A stretch of DNA of 64,000 nucleotides, taken from Rhabdophis nuchalis. Taxonomy: Eukaryota > Chordata > Lepidosauria > Squamata > Natricidae. The notes beneath the pieces were generated by a model. It was not told the origin of the DNA. It made no database searches and saw nothing but the letters and a program-made list of their open reading frames with translations. Shown here piece by piece: positions 11,343-21,965 of the stretch. The stretch is taken from NCBI GenBank assembly GCA_039707465.1, contig CM077647.1, positions 117,926,610 to 117,990,609 of the forward strand, written 5' to 3'. How positions within the stretch are numbered: position 1 is the first letter of the stretch; every line of letters starts with the position of its first letter. Position numbers and translations under genes: made by a program.

Positions 11343-11361
11343 AAAACAAAAACAGAGGAGA
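11343..11361 (+). promoter_or_regulatory. ERV polypurine tract
   Basis: A purine run ending AACAGAGGAGA directly precedes the 3' LTR, as expected for the plus-strand primer. Confidence 0.7.
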
Positions 11362-11770
11362 TGTTGCGTTATGACACTTCATCACGTGCCAAGCATTTCT
11401 GTTAGTGTAGACTGGTTTTTACCGGTCGGACATAAACAAGGAAGCTGGCATGGAAAATTACCAGTGCCACCCTCTGACACCTAACACCTTTGGAGAAAAG
11501 TTCCCACCTTCTGCAACGTGCTAACTATCAACAAAGGACACGTGACTCCTTTTCTACTGTGTGTATTCCCATATATGGTTATGATTTGTGTTTGTTTACA
11601 TGACGTTTGCTTGCTTAACCCTGCCTTCTGATAAAGTTAATAAAAGAGCTTGCAGACCTTTGTCTGTGCGCTCGTTCCACTCCGTTCGAAGAAGAACCTG
11701 GTGTCGCGTCTCTTCTTTCCCCTCAACCATGGGCCGCCCGCCTGATAACTGTGATAATGTTATCACCACA
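11362..11770 (+). repeat. ERV 3' LTR
   Basis: 409 bp, starts TGTTGCGTTATG and ends TATCACCACA. It is followed by the duplicated target GTAATG at 11771-11776. It matches the 5' LTR along its full length. Confidence 0.93.
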
Positions 11771-13320
11771 GTAATGGTAAACGGTGATGTGACAGGGAAG
11801 ATAGCGATTATGAACTTGACAAGGATGTCCACTATCACCATTATTAGTTATACTAATAATAGAGATTTTGAATAGAGAAATACAACAAAATAAAGAGGTA
11901 AAAGGTATGAGAGTCAAGAAAGAAGAGTATAAATTACAAGCATCCGTGGATGATTTTGTGTTTATTATGGAGGATCCATTTGAAACAGGGCCAAAACTAG
12001 TTGAAATAATAGAAGAATATGGAGAAGTAGTGGGTTTGAAGATTAATAAAGATAAAACAAAAATCTTGGTGAAAAATATTGCAGAAAAACAGAAAAGAGA
12101 GTTGATTGGGAAACTGGATATACAAGTGGTGAAAACAGTGAAATATTTGGGTCTTGAATTGACATCAAGGTGTGTAACACTAAAGGAGGATAACTATTAT
12201 AAGGTGAGAAAACTAATAGAAATAGATCTAGAAAGATGGAAAAATCTACAATTATCACTGATGGGAAGAATAGCAGTAGTAAAGATGAATATATCACCAA
12301 GATGCTATACCTATTACAAACAATACCAATAAAACTAGAGAAAAAAAATACTTTGAAAGTATGAATAAAATGGAGGGGAAATATATATGACAAGGGAAAA
12401 AAGCAAGAATTAATATAAAAATGTTGCAAGTTGCAAAAGTTTGAGGTGGATTTGCATTACCAAACTGGGAACTGTATTACCAAGCAGCAGGACTAGCTTG
12501 GATGAAAGAATGGATCTTATTGAGAAATACAAGAATATTGATATTGGATGGTCATGATTTGCAATTGGGTTGGCATGCTTTTTTGTGGTATGGTAAAAGT
12601 AAGGTACATGGCTATTTTCAAAGACATTATGTAATGAATGGATTACTAACAATATGGGAAAGAGTGAAAGGGAAATACTACTTAGAAATACCAATGTGGC
12701 TTTCAACAAAGGAAGCATAGACACATCCAAATATTAGTAACATGAAAAAGATTATTAGATACAAAGATATCTTAACAGAAAGGGGAAACTAAAAAAAAAC
12801 AAGAATTAGAAAAATAAGAGATTGATATAGGATGTTTTTCACAATTGCAAATACAATCAAGATATGAAAAAGATAAAAGGGAGTACTGTTTTAACTTAGG
12901 AAGTTCGGAGTTGGATAAGATATGGGAATGGAAGAAAGAATAATATACAAACTATATAGCTACCTATATAGCTACCTATATAGCTACCTATTAAGAACTA
13001 GGCTAGAAGAAGTGGTTAAAGATACAATGGGCAAAATTCTTGGGCAAAGAATTTTGGCCACACAATTGAGCTAAAAAAGTGGCAACAACTATGGGAAAGG
13101 TACTATAAATTAACCATGTCAACAGCTTACAAAGAAAACTTATACAAAATGTTTTATAGATGGCACATGTCACCGGAAAAATTAGCAAAGATGTTTAAAG
13201 ACAAGTCAGCGAAATGTTGGAAATGTCAACAAGTAATAGGTTCTTATTATCATATGTAGTGGACTTATGCAGAAGGAAGGAAATATTGGACTAAAATAAG
13301 AGTAAGGTTAAATAAAATGT
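11771..13320 (+). mobile_element. L1 LINE ORF2, C-terminal RT and Cys domain (decayed)
   Basis: ORF2 resumes with VMVNGDVTGKI exactly where it stopped at 4168. A 154-codon frame (11868-12332) covers the catalytic region: QASVDDFVFIMEDP stands where FADD is normal, so the catalytic box is already altered, then GLKINKDKTKI and VKYLGLEL. After stops come blocks of the C-terminal domain, including KCWKC and SYYHM near 13210-13255 (the L1 Cys-rich motif). No poly(A) tail is evident, and the 3' end is lost in unassigned DNA. Confidence 0.8.
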
Positions 13321-14165
13321 TACAAGAAATAGAATTTAGGCTTCCAGGAGCTAATGTCATCGTGCTAAGAGTTAGAGAACGGGAGCTCCAGTAACCTCTA
13401 TCTCTAATTTCTTCATTTGAACTCATTTTTGAGTGCTGCAGATCCTGAAGGGACCAGCAGATTAAGGGGGAAACTCTGAAGATGCTGGGATGATAAGGCA
13501 AATCTCCCAACGGGTAGGAGAAACTCACTAAACAGACGTGGATCTATCCTGTCACTTGGTCAGGACTGTAGCAATGGCGGCCGCAAAAGAAGGGAGAGAG
13601 AGGGGGCAATTGAAATCGAGATGTCTGTTATTGTTGACAACCCAAAAAAGGGAAGACAACGTGAAATTGGCAGAAAACTTGAACTGGAAAGAAAGAGGCT
13701 CAGTGACGGAGACTGTTTCTACAGTCTTGAATCTTGCCGAAAGTAGTGAGAGCTAAGACGCTGAATTGGAATTGACTGCATGAATAATTTGAAAGGAAGC
13801 AGCCAGAGTGGGAAACTCGATAGGAGAGGGAGGAGAAAAAACTAAAACCCGGCTTGGACAACAGGAGTGGGTTATAATAGCTGCTAAGTAAACTTGGAAA
13901 ACACAAAAAGGATTGTATAATAGTTGGGGTGGTTGTTGATTATTATTCTTTTCTTCTCTCCCACTCATCCATCCACTCCTCTGTCTTTCCAAAGAATAGT
14001 TGAACTTTGAACTGTGAACAGTTTCAATCGTGAACATCCTTTTGGAGGGGACACCTTGCAAATATACAACATCCACTCTCTTGGAAGTTAAAACTGTACC
14101 AGAGACAATAGAGAGAGAGTTGTTTTGGAAAAGCTGGAGGGCTCCTTTAACACACACACACCAGT
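13321..14165. other. Unassigned, possibly L1 5' UTR-like
   Basis: About 850 bp with only short ORFs. GGCGGCCGC near 13577 and purine-rich tracts are reminiscent of an L1 leader, but I cannot align it to another copy in the window. A short (CA)n precedes the duplication border. Confidence 0.3.
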
Positions 14166-14519
14166 TAATTTGATGCTGAAGTCTTGGTCGAAGATTGCAT
14201 GGAGGGAGGGGAAGCAGAGGCCACTAGCTCTTGTTCCCTTGTTGGGCAAAGCTTCAATCTTTGCCTTGTGCAGCCAGATGACTGAGGCTGAGTGACTTCC
14301 TTGTCTGGGGTGGGTATTTTTTTACAGTGTGAGGCATGCACCCAGAAAGCCAAATACTGACATTTCACAGCTGTATTGGAGGTCAGGAAGATCTGGAACA
14401 GACCTTTCCAACGAGGAGTCAGGCAATTTCTCCATTCAAACACTTTTGCAGGGGTGCAATGGTTCGGGCTGGTGTGCTCTTATTGGGAGATCCTGGCTTA
14501 ATTTCTCGAGTCCATCTGT

Positions 14520-14732
14520 TGGTTTTAAAATTGAATTAGTTTTTATTGGGATTTTAATTGGTTTTAGCACAGGTCGGGTTAATTTAATAAGTTTTTAATA
14601 TTTATATATTTATTATCGTTATTTTATGTATATGCGTGGTTTTAATTTTTCCTGTGCACCAACCCGAGTCCCTTTTTGGGAGAGTGGTGCAGTATATAAA
14701 TTTAATAAAACTTAAACTTAAAACTTGCTTTA
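14520..14732 (+). mobile_element. L2-type LINE 3' end fragment (copy A)
   Basis: AT-rich 3' UTR, then the family hairpin (CTGTGCACC...CGAGTCCC...GGGAGAGTGGTGCAG) and an A-rich tail. The paralogous fragment is at 21045-21255. Confidence 0.7.
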
Positions 14733-15119
14733 ATTTTCATCCAGATCCCTAATTTGCGAACATTTGCTCTGCATTCTTTTCTTATCAACTGCATTGTATG
14801 TGTACCATATTCTATTATCCTTTCATTAAAATGTCCAACATTCTCATGTAACAGAAGCATAATAGTATCTAGAACAGAGGGCACTGATATTATTTGGTTT
14901 AGGCTCTCCTTAGCACTACTTAATATGGTTCTAATTATTTCTACATACTATTTAATCCTATGTGTACACATACATATTACATAGTATATAGTATGTGCAT
15001 CGGCAGACAAAAAGATACATTATCTACTATAAATACTGCATGTGTATGTACACACACACAAACATGGCGTCTTCTGAAGCCAAATCTAAGGCCAGAGTTT
15101 GTTGTGCTTCCTTTCTCTT

Positions 15120-15159
15120 CTTTCTTTCTCTCCGTCCCTCCTCCTCACCCTCCCTTCCC

Positions 15160-15225
<66 letters not shown>

Positions 15226-15290
15226 CTCCGTCTTTCTCCCTCCCTCCCTCCCTCCCTCCCTCCCTCCCTCCCTCCCTCCGAGTGGAAAGG
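15120..15290 (+). repeat. (TTTC)n and (CCCT)n microsatellites
   Basis: (TTTC)n at about 15160-15226 followed by (CCCT)n at about 15236-15280. The copy B counterpart (22060-22185) is shorter. The long Ser/Leu/Pro or Arg/Glu/Gly ORFs read here are artefacts of the repeat. Confidence 0.95.
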
Positions 15291-15653
15291 GAAAGAAGCA
15301 GCACATAGAAAAAGAATGTGTGACATAGAGGGAGAAAAGATATATTTAATCGCTAATAACCAACTAACAACTTGAATCATTCAGCAATAAGTAAACTGAC
15401 ACTTCAGTGCTGCTTCCTTCCAGCAGCAATTGCAATTTCAAATTAAAGCAAACTCGAAATAACATGGTATGACTCGGTGTGCACTTGCCTGGCCAGTCAC
15501 TCACGCCAATAAAACACTGAGCATTCAAATATACTATTTAATATACTATTGATATATATTGATATACTAGTAATCAAATGGGTAAATAGGTTAATCAGAG
15601 GCTCATTAAAGATCAGGTGTGCCATCTGTTTTTACACATCAATTTCAAAGACA

Positions 15654-17642
15654 TCACCCTGAAGAAATGCTTGGCAAAAAGTCAGATGAAGGGGGAACAG
15701 CTGTGGTTTGTTCCTGATACTCCCAATCCACTTCATTGGAGAATGTTTTATCAGGCGATGGTTTGTTCAAAGTTTCAGAGTCCTCCGTATTAATTCTGGG
15801 GTAGTTTCCTCCAAATATTAAGCACCTGAGAAGATTATCCTTTCTTGATTTCTGAGACTGAAGTTCCTTCTCCAAAGGTTTCTCTGCTCTTTCTTCATTT
15901 TGAGGATTTTTCTCTTTCAGCTGCTGGTCGACTACAAAGTGTTTTCCATGGTTGGACCTTGTTGATCTCTTACCAGATTCCAGAATGAGGTTGACTTTAC
16001 CAGGCTCTTCCTTATTATCATCATTCACCACAGTAGAGGTAGTCAAAGGTGGCAGCTCAGTTGGCAGGTGTAAAATTGAGCACTTTTGTAAAGAGTGAAT
16101 GGATGCTTGAGGAGGCCTCTTAAGCGAAGAAAAGTGCTGAGAGTGTAGTAGCACTGCAGGCTTCCTTGTGTTTTCAGCCATGGAATGTGAAGCACGTTCT
16201 CCTCGCTCTGCTGAAAGTCTAACAGGAGCGTTTGCAAATCCTCTTCTTTTGGTTAGGAACAAAGCAAATAAATATTCTTCACTTGGTTTGTTTCCAAACT
16301 CATGAACTTTTTGTACCATTGTCCGATTGATCTTTAATTTTTCCACAGGATTTTTAACATTCAGGCTGATATCTGCAGAAGCTTCTGAAATTTGGGTAGC
16401 CACATCATTTTGAATCTCCAGCTCATGAGTTTTCTCTTTGTTTTCTGTTAATTTTGCTTTGGTAACAACCAGTGGCTTCTTGTTATTCTTCAGAGGGAAT
16501 AGTCGCCTTGCCACCTTCCTCCATTTTTCATCCATTTTATGTGAAGCTGGTTTTATTTGCTCTCCTGTACATGTTCCTTTAGTTGTTTTAAGTCTTTTGG
16601 TTACCAACTGAGGAAAGAAGTCTTTTGTATTTTTCTCATGACCATCTTGTACTATTTTTTGATGGTTTTTTGAGTATCCTACCCTGAGTGTGATTTTTCC
16701 AGAAGCTTCTGAAATTTCTGTGGCCATTTTCTTTTGGGTCTGCAGCTCATGAATTTTCTCTTTTTTTTCTGTTATTTTTGTTTTGGGAGTGACTTGTGGC
16801 CACTTCTTAACCCTCAGAACTACTTGTTGTCTTGCAGGCTTCCACCATTGTTGAGGCATTGTGTGTGAAGAAAGTTTTCGTTGCTCTGCTTGAAGTTTTC
16901 CTACGCTTTCTGCAAATTGTTGTCTTTTAGTTAGGAACTTAAGAAATAAATCTTCTCCTCTTTGCTTTTTTCCAAGCTCATGATCTCCTTGTACTAATTT
17001 TTGATGGCTCTTTAACCATTCCAGATGGCTTTTAGATCTCATATTGATATCACCGGAATGTTCTGAAATTTCTGCGGCCCCTTCCTTTTGGATATCCAAC
17101 TCATGAGATTTCTCTTTGTTTTCTGTTAATTCTGCTTTGGAAGCAACCTGTGGCCTCTTGTTATTCTTCAGAAGGAGTAGTCGGCTTGCCACTTTCTCGT
17201 CGTTCTTTAACCCTGCTAGATAACTTTTAGATCTCAAGATGATGTCCCGAGAAACATCCAAAATTTCTGTAGTTAAATCCTTTTGGAGTTCCAACTCTTG
17301 ATTCTCTTCCTTTTTGGTTATTTTTGCTTTGGGTTCCACTTGTAGGACATTGGATGATTTGTACAGTTTTTTCAGCAGATTTTCAGGAGTTTCATCCAAA
17401 TATTCACGAGGATTTGATTTAGTTAATCTACTCCATAATTTTAAAATTGATGACCTAAGAAATTCAATGGAATTACCAATTGTCTCCCGAATATGAGGAT
17501 TGTAATAACTGGGAGAATTGGCACTCCTTTTGCAATAAATGTTTGAGGCTGGGCATGGAAGTACAAATCCATCCAACCTTTCAAAAACTACCAGCATTCC
17601 AACCAGGAAAATTTGGGTCGCAAAGGGGGCGACACATCTCAT
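15654..17642 (-). CDS. Secreted repeat protein A (662 aa), function unknown
   Basis: An intact single-exon ORF starting at ATG 17642 (A at -3). I do not recognise the family. Residues 1-28 look like a signal peptide (FATQIFLVGMLVVF core), followed by CPASNIYCKR with the only clustered cysteines. Residues 103-511 are four imperfect repeats (103-165 shortened, 166-283, 284-392, 393-511). Each contains a KAKLTENKEKTHELEIQ-like block, an ATEISEASGDI-like block, an HQKIVQ..HE block and LTKR..F. The product is strongly basic (Lys-rich) and probably helical or extended. Residues 512-662 are a unique Ser/Glu/Lys tail. Compared with copy B it has one more repeat unit and lacks B's last ~40 residues, because a frame change gives an early stop. 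An ATTAAA hexamer lies downstream on the minus strand near 15538. The long frame survives beside decayed repeats, so selection seems likely (inference). Confidence 0.72.
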   Translation of the reverse strand: MRCVAPFATQIFLVGMLVVFERLDGFVLPCPASNIYCKRSANSPSYYNPHIRETIGNSIEFLRSSILKLWSRLTKSNPREYLDETPENLLKKLYKSSNVLQVEPKAKITKKEENQELELQKDLTTEILDVSRDIILRSKSYLAGLKNDEKVASRLLLLKNNKRPQVASKAELTENKEKSHELDIQKEGAAEISEHSGDINMRSKSHLEWLKSHQKLVQGDHELGKKQRGEDLFLKFLTKRQQFAESVGKLQAEQRKLSSHTMPQQWWKPARQQVVLRVKKWPQVTPKTKITEKKEKIHELQTQKKMATEISEASGKITLRVGYSKNHQKIVQDGHEKNTKDFFPQLVTKRLKTTKGTCTGEQIKPASHKMDEKWRKVARRLFPLKNNKKPLVVTKAKLTENKEKTHELEIQNDVATQISEASADISLNVKNPVEKLKINRTMVQKVHEFGNKPSEEYLFALFLTKRRGFANAPVRLSAERGERASHSMAENTRKPAVLLHSQHFSSLKRPPQASIHSLQKCSILHLPTELPPLTTSTVVNDDNKEEPGKVNLILESGKRSTRSNHGKHFVVDQQLKEKNPQNEERAEKPLEKELQSQKSRKDNLLRCLIFGGNYPRINTEDSETLNKPSPDKTFSNEVDWEYQEQTTAVPPSSDFLPSISSG

Positions 17643-17860
17643 GATGCCTATCCCCTCTCGCTCCTTTTACCCAAATGAAGGCTGCTTGGAATGTTGCAGC
17701 CAACAGTTGAGGTGATTCTATGCGGTTACCAAGCAACCAAATGTGATTTCATATGGAGGCTTCAGGATAATGCCACTGCTGTGACATTATTCCTGACATC
17801 ATAGAATTGCCCAAAACCATGGCAACAATGTAGGTAGTGGCCTCTTTTATAGATAATGAG
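17643..17860 (-). promoter_or_regulatory. Putative promoter of repeat protein A: X-box, CRE-like, TATA-like
   Basis: Reading upstream of the ATG on the minus strand there are three motifs. GGTTGCTTGGTAACC (17724-17738) fits the RFX X-box consensus on either strand. A CRE-like TGATGTCA (17794-17801) has one mismatch to TGACGTCA. A perfect CTATAAAAG lies at 17844-17852. A further half X-box CCATGGCAAC is at 17818-17827. All are conserved in copy B. RFX and CREM sites are typical of spermatid and ciliary gene promoters (established knowledge); use here is inference. If the TATA box is used, the X-box would fall in the 5' UTR. Confidence 0.5.
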
Positions 17861-18032
17861 TTGATTTTATGAGATCACTCAGATACTTGTGATTAATGTT
17901 TTTGGTCAGAGTCATAGTAGGGAATACCATCTGCTTTCACTATCATTCTTCAGCTCCTATAACAAATTACTGCACATTATTATATGTAGAAAACAGAGGG
18001 ATCAGCAGTTGAAGAAGAAAAGTAATAGGACT

Positions 18033-18230
18033 AACTTATATACCTCCCCATAGTGCTCACAGCATTCTCTGAGCAGTTTACAATGTCAACATATAGCTCC
18101 TAACACTCTGGGTCCTCATTTTACCAACCTCAAAAGGATGGAAAGCTGAGGCAACCTTGAAACATTCACGATCAAATTCCAACTGTGGGCAGAATTAGCC
18201 TGCGATAGTGCAGGAAATATAATTAACCAC
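18033..18230 (-). mobile_element. tRNA-derived SINE, antisense (copy A)
   Basis: Reverse complement of the SINE at 43576-43812: ACTTATATACC, then CAGTTTACAATGTCAACATAT, GGGTCCTCATTTTACCAACC, GGATGGAAAGCTGAGGCAACC. The tRNA-like head is degraded. Paralogue at 24757-24960. Confidence 0.75.
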
Positions 18231-18353
18231 AGAAGAAAGAGCAGAGAAATGATAAACAGAAATTCCTGGGAAACACACAGCTGTCTTCCTTCACCCAAAA
18301 TTTATTGATTGTATTTGTGTCACATTGCAAGCAACTCAAATCCTGGGAGTTTA

Positions 18354-18812
18354 TATGATGAGTACTCTAAGGTCCCAGAAGTTTCCCTGAATCACTGAGA
18401 TGCCAAAGGGAGTGAGAGTCAAGACAAGGCTTGCACAAATAACAGCTTTTTTATTCCTTTGGCCAGAGCAGAAAAAGAGTTGGGTGATACTATTTCCAAA
18501 ACACAGACAAAAGCATGTAAGGAATAGCCACACACTGTGAGAGTGGCTGAGGGTATTTATACATTTTACGGCAATAGAAGCAAAATTTATCCAATCAAAC
18601 AAAGGTTTGTCACCAACGTGATCTTTAAAGCGTTCTTTGCTATTTTGCAGAGTATCCCTTGTCCTTGTCCTTGTGTGTTCATACTCCTAGGCAGCCCCCT
18701 CCTTACATATCGAGCAGGATGTTCCTGGGAACTGTCTCCAAGGATATGTCTAGCTCTGAAATAAATTATATGACAGGCCTGCAGCTTTCTTTTGGATCTT
18801 TGGCCTGCCACA
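18354..18812 (-). mobile_element. Possible solo LTR
   Basis: Starts TGATGAGTACTC and ends GGCCTGCCA (TG...CA). It includes AATAAA on the minus strand within a pyrimidine context (TTTTTTATTCC near 18450) and a TATA-like run. No target duplication is obvious, so the call is tentative. It begins where copies A and B of the duplication diverge. Confidence 0.35.
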
Positions 18813-19104
18813 CTTTCTATTAATCTACTGTGCCTTTTTCTATTGTGGGAAAATGGGAGGGGGGATAGTACGAATTTACTTACTGTGTAGCCAAAACAAA
18901 ATTCTTACTAGAAAGCCAAGGACATCTCTGCAGGTTTGCACCTGACAGGAACTGGATGGGTGGAACTGGCAGCATGGTAGTGGGAGATTGGACCATGTGA
19001 TGGAATTGTGTGTGGGGGTGAGGTGACATAGGATCTTGAACTTTCAACTAGTAAAAACAACTAGTTTTTACTACTGGTTCTGTGCACGTGGTTTTTTTTT
19101 GTGT

Positions 19105-19285
19105 ATGTGGCTTGTTTATCATCTGATGGTGGGTATGGCTTGTTGGTCATGTGAGTGGGTGGGTGTTGATTCATGGTCATGCGATTGGTTGGTCATGTGA
19201 CTGGGTAGGCATAGCTGTTGGTCATGTGACTGGGTAGGCATAACTAATTAGTCACCTGACTGGGTGGGCATGGCCAACTAAACAT
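19105..19285 (+). repeat. Degenerate minisatellite, GTCATGTGACTGGGT units
   Basis: About six imperfect 20-25-bp units of the form GGTCATGTGACTGGGTAGGCA. Related short runs are at 21555-21610 and 35560-35600. Motifs like this are common in squamate DNA (from memory, not checked). Confidence 0.7.
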
Positions 19286-19431
19286 CACTCATGCCTTGCC
19301 TGACTTTTCTTTGCCTCAAAGGCTTTCAAGAGATACAATTTCTCTATTTATTTACTACTTCTGAACATCCAAAATATACTATTTAATCCTATGTATATAT
19401 GCCGTATGTCTGCATACATAATACATAGTAT

Positions 19432-19833
19432 TGTTGCAGAATAAAGAGCTCGAGACTTAGACCTCAAAATCAGGAACAGTTTATTATGGCTGCCATAGAT
19501 TCAGAAAGCTAGTTCAGGCTAGCATCCAAGAATTCTGAACTCCCTCCAAAAGGGAATACAAGGTTTTATAGTTTAGTTTTATCATGAAGATTCTTACTCT
19601 TTCTCTGATTGGTTAAAATGATCGTCATCAAAAAGAAAACCACAAACATCCTGTTTTTGCTAACCAGCCTCTAACTCGAGCAGGTGCAGCTTCTGCGGTT
19701 TGGCGCATCCTGTTGCAAGTCTTGCAAACTTAAGAAATTCAAAGCTTATTCAGAAAACTGGGTCATCCATCCGAGCCCCACATCATTTCACTCTTAACAA
19801 CCAGGTCTCACTTTATGCCAATGCCCTGCCTCA
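19432..19833 (-). mobile_element. Solo LTR (402 bp) with 4-bp target duplication
   Basis: Bounded by TGTTGCAGA and CTGCCTCA with GTAT repeated at 19428-19431 and 19834-19837. On the minus strand AATAAA lies about 50 bp before the end, which reads CTTTATTCTGCAACA, typical of the end of U5. The flanks rejoin into sequence like that near 14940-15010, which supports a clean insertion. No internal retroviral sequence is adjacent. Confidence 0.7.
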
Positions 19834-19882
19834 GTATAGTGTGTGTATAGGCACACAAAAAATACATTATCTATATATATTT

Positions 19883-20110
19883 GTGATGGGGAACCTATGG
19901 CAAGTGTGTAACTAGTGGCATGTGGGGTCATTTGTTAGGGCATACGAGGTATTGCCCTGTCATTTCCAGCGTGCATGTGCCCACTAGCCAGCTGACTTCA
20001 GCCTTCCTTTGAGGCCGATTTTTGCCCTCTGGAGGCTTCAGGACTTCTCTGAAGTGACTTCTGGCTTGTCTGTAGGCCAATTTTTCACCCTCCGGAGCCT
20101 TCAGGGAAGC
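19883..20110 (+). mobile_element. hAT-like element fragment (same family as 49622-51669)
   Basis: Begins GATGGGGAACCTATGGCA, close to the TIR-proximal sequence of the large hAT near 51650 (reverse complement), followed by the GGCATG...GCCCTCTGGAGGCTTCAGG type interior. Only one end is present. Confidence 0.6.
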
Positions 20111-20691
20111 TCATTTCTTGTGATTTTTGTCCTATGTCCAAATATATTTCAAAACTACCTTCTTTGCTAAATCAAATTTCACAGCAATGGCTCAGCAGGT
20201 TTACAAATAGTTCTGATACACTTTGAAATCTTTCTATCTAAAACTTTGGTTCATTCAGCTTTTTAGGATCTGCTGATTTCACTTACACCTTACTGATCCT
20301 AATAGATCAATAGGCTATATTTTCGTTTCCCCCAGTCGCCACTTCTTCTTTGTGAAAAGAAAACAAAAAATGAAACATAGAAAGCAATATCTGCATGTCA
20401 GCTACCTTATATCAATTATAGAAGTAAGCGAAATAAACCAAAACATCCTTCATTTAAGATGGGGAACACCTATTTTGATTAAAAGTGTTTCAGCAAGGCA
20501 AAAACACAAAAGGGGATAGACAGGCTGGGACATGCAACCCTAAATACAGCATGGAACTGAAGAGGAGCAATGCAGTGCTGGTCCAGGCTGCAGGCATAAG
20601 ACCTCTCCTAATGCAGATTGTCTCTTGCAGTCATTGTGGGGCTTCCATGAAACAGTTTTTTTTAATCACTTGTGATTGCAAGTAGAGATGA
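20111..20691. other. No recognisable feature
   Basis: AT-rich spacer between the duplication copies. Only a 66-codon ORF is present and nothing supports a gene. Confidence 0.6.
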
Positions 20692-21044
20692 GTTAATTTG
20701 ATGCTGCCGTCTTGGTCGAAGATTGCACGGAGGGAGGGGAAGCAGAGGCCACTAGCTCTTGTTCCGTTGTTGGGCAAAGCTTCAATCTTTGCCTTGTGCA
20801 GCCAGATGACTGAGGCTGAGTGACTTCCTTGTCTGGGGTGGGTATTTTTTTACAGTGTGAGGCATGCACCCAGTAAGCCAAATACTGACATTTCACAGCT
20901 GTATTGGAGGTCAGGAAGATCTGGAACAGACCTTTCCAACGAGGAGTCAGGCAATTTCTCCATTCAAACACTTTTGCAGGGGTGCAATGGTTCAGGCTGG
21001 TGTGCTCTTATTGGGAGATCCTGGCTTAATTTCTCGAGTCCATC

Positions 21045-21255
21045 TATTGGTTTTAAAATTGAATTAGTTTTTATTGGGGTTTTAATTGGTTTTAGCACAG
21101 GCCAGGTTAATTTAATAAGTTTTTAATATTTATATATTTATTATCGTTATTTTATGTATATGCGTGGCTTAATTTTTCCTGTGCACCACCCCGAGTCCCT
21201 TTTTGGGAGAGTGGTGCAGTATATAAATTTAATAAAACTTAAACTTAAAACTTGC
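21045..21255 (+). mobile_element. L2-type LINE 3' end fragment (copy B)
   Basis: Same 3' UTR, GC hairpin (CACCCCGAGTCCC...GGGAGAGTGGTGCAG) and A-rich tail as 14520-14732. The shared position shows that this L2 insertion predates the duplication. Confidence 0.7.
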
Positions 21256-21639
21256 TTTAATTTTCATCCAGATCTCTAATTTGCGAACATTTGCTCTGCA
21301 TTCTTTTCTTATCAACTGCATTGTATGTGTACCATATTTATTATCCTTTCATTAAAATGTCCAACATTCTCATGTAACAGAAGCATAATAGTATCTAGAA
21401 CAGAGGGCACTGATATTATTTGGTTTAGGCTCTTTGTTTTTGTGAAGTGAAAAGCCAAGGTAAAGTTATAATTGAGCGAGGGAAAGAAACAGGTGTGAGT
21501 TTCAATTTTTTTTTACTCCTGGTTCTGTGGGCAGGGCTTGTTTTGTGAGAGTGCCTTGGTCATGTGACTGGTTGATCATGTGACTAGGTAAGTGTAGCTG
21601 GTTTGTCACACCCATAATGCTTTGCACACCCCAGTGCGT

Positions 21640-21965
21640 ATGCATGACCAGGGCTCCCCCTCCCATTTTTGGAAGGCTTTTTTCACCCTCCCCAAGCTCC
21701 AGATACAGTGCACCTGCCCCACTCCCGAGGCCCTCCAGAGGCTTCAGGAACTTCCCTGAAGCCTCCGGAGTGTGAAAAAACGGCCCTAAGGGAAAACTGG
21801 AAATTCAAGAACGGACTTCCAGTTTACTCGTAGGGCTGGTTTTAGCCCTCCGGAGCCATCAGGGGCCTTCAGGATGGCCTCAAAAGGTTGAAATCAGCTG
21901 ACAGAGCAATGCCTCGCGTGCCCTGACAAATGGCTCTGCGTGCCACCTGTGGTATGTGTGCCATA
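21640..21965 (+). mobile_element. hAT-like element, 3' part
   Basis: Contains CTCCGGAGCC, GCCTCGCGTGCCC and CTCTGCGTGCCACCTGTGG, as in the last 190 bp of the hAT at 49622-51669, and ends GTGTGCCATAACGGAT without the final TIR. Absent from copy A, so it was inserted in copy B or lost from A. Confidence 0.6.

Larger units (their letters stand above)
4169..11770 (+). mobile_element. Endogenous retrovirus, class II-like pol, internally deleted provirus
   Basis: A provirus of 7.6 kb with two LTRs of 409 bp each, TG...CA ends, and a 6-bp target duplication GTAATG at 4163-4168 and 11771-11776, inserted into L1 ORF2, whose reading resumes on the other side. The internal order is primer-binding site, matrix-like gag, nucleocapsid finger, RT-RNase H-integrase, env. 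Most of capsid, the protease and the N-terminal third of RT are absent. Pol looks betaretrovirus-like (LPQGMLNSP, YMDD, GSINWI); env is gamma/D-type-like. The two LTRs differ at 6 positions by my count (98.5 percent identity), so insertion was recent relative to the host L1. Env and gag lesions make it replication-defective. Confidence 0.92.
14166..18350. repeat. Segmental duplication, copy A
   Basis: Directly repeated as 20692-25078. Both copies hold, in the same order: a 570-bp block, an L2 3' end, a (TTTC)n/(CCCT)n tract, a long minus-strand ORF, its upstream region, and an antisense SINE. The left border is at TTAATTTGATGCTG in both. The right border is at ATCCTGGGAGT, after which the copies diverge. 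Low-complexity tracts and the insertions between 14905 and 15060 differ. Confidence 0.9.

Noticed and set aside
14960..15380. ORFs rich in Ser/Phe/Leu/Pro or Arg/Glu/Gly
   Set aside because: Microsatellite artefacts of (TTTC)n and (CCCT)n.
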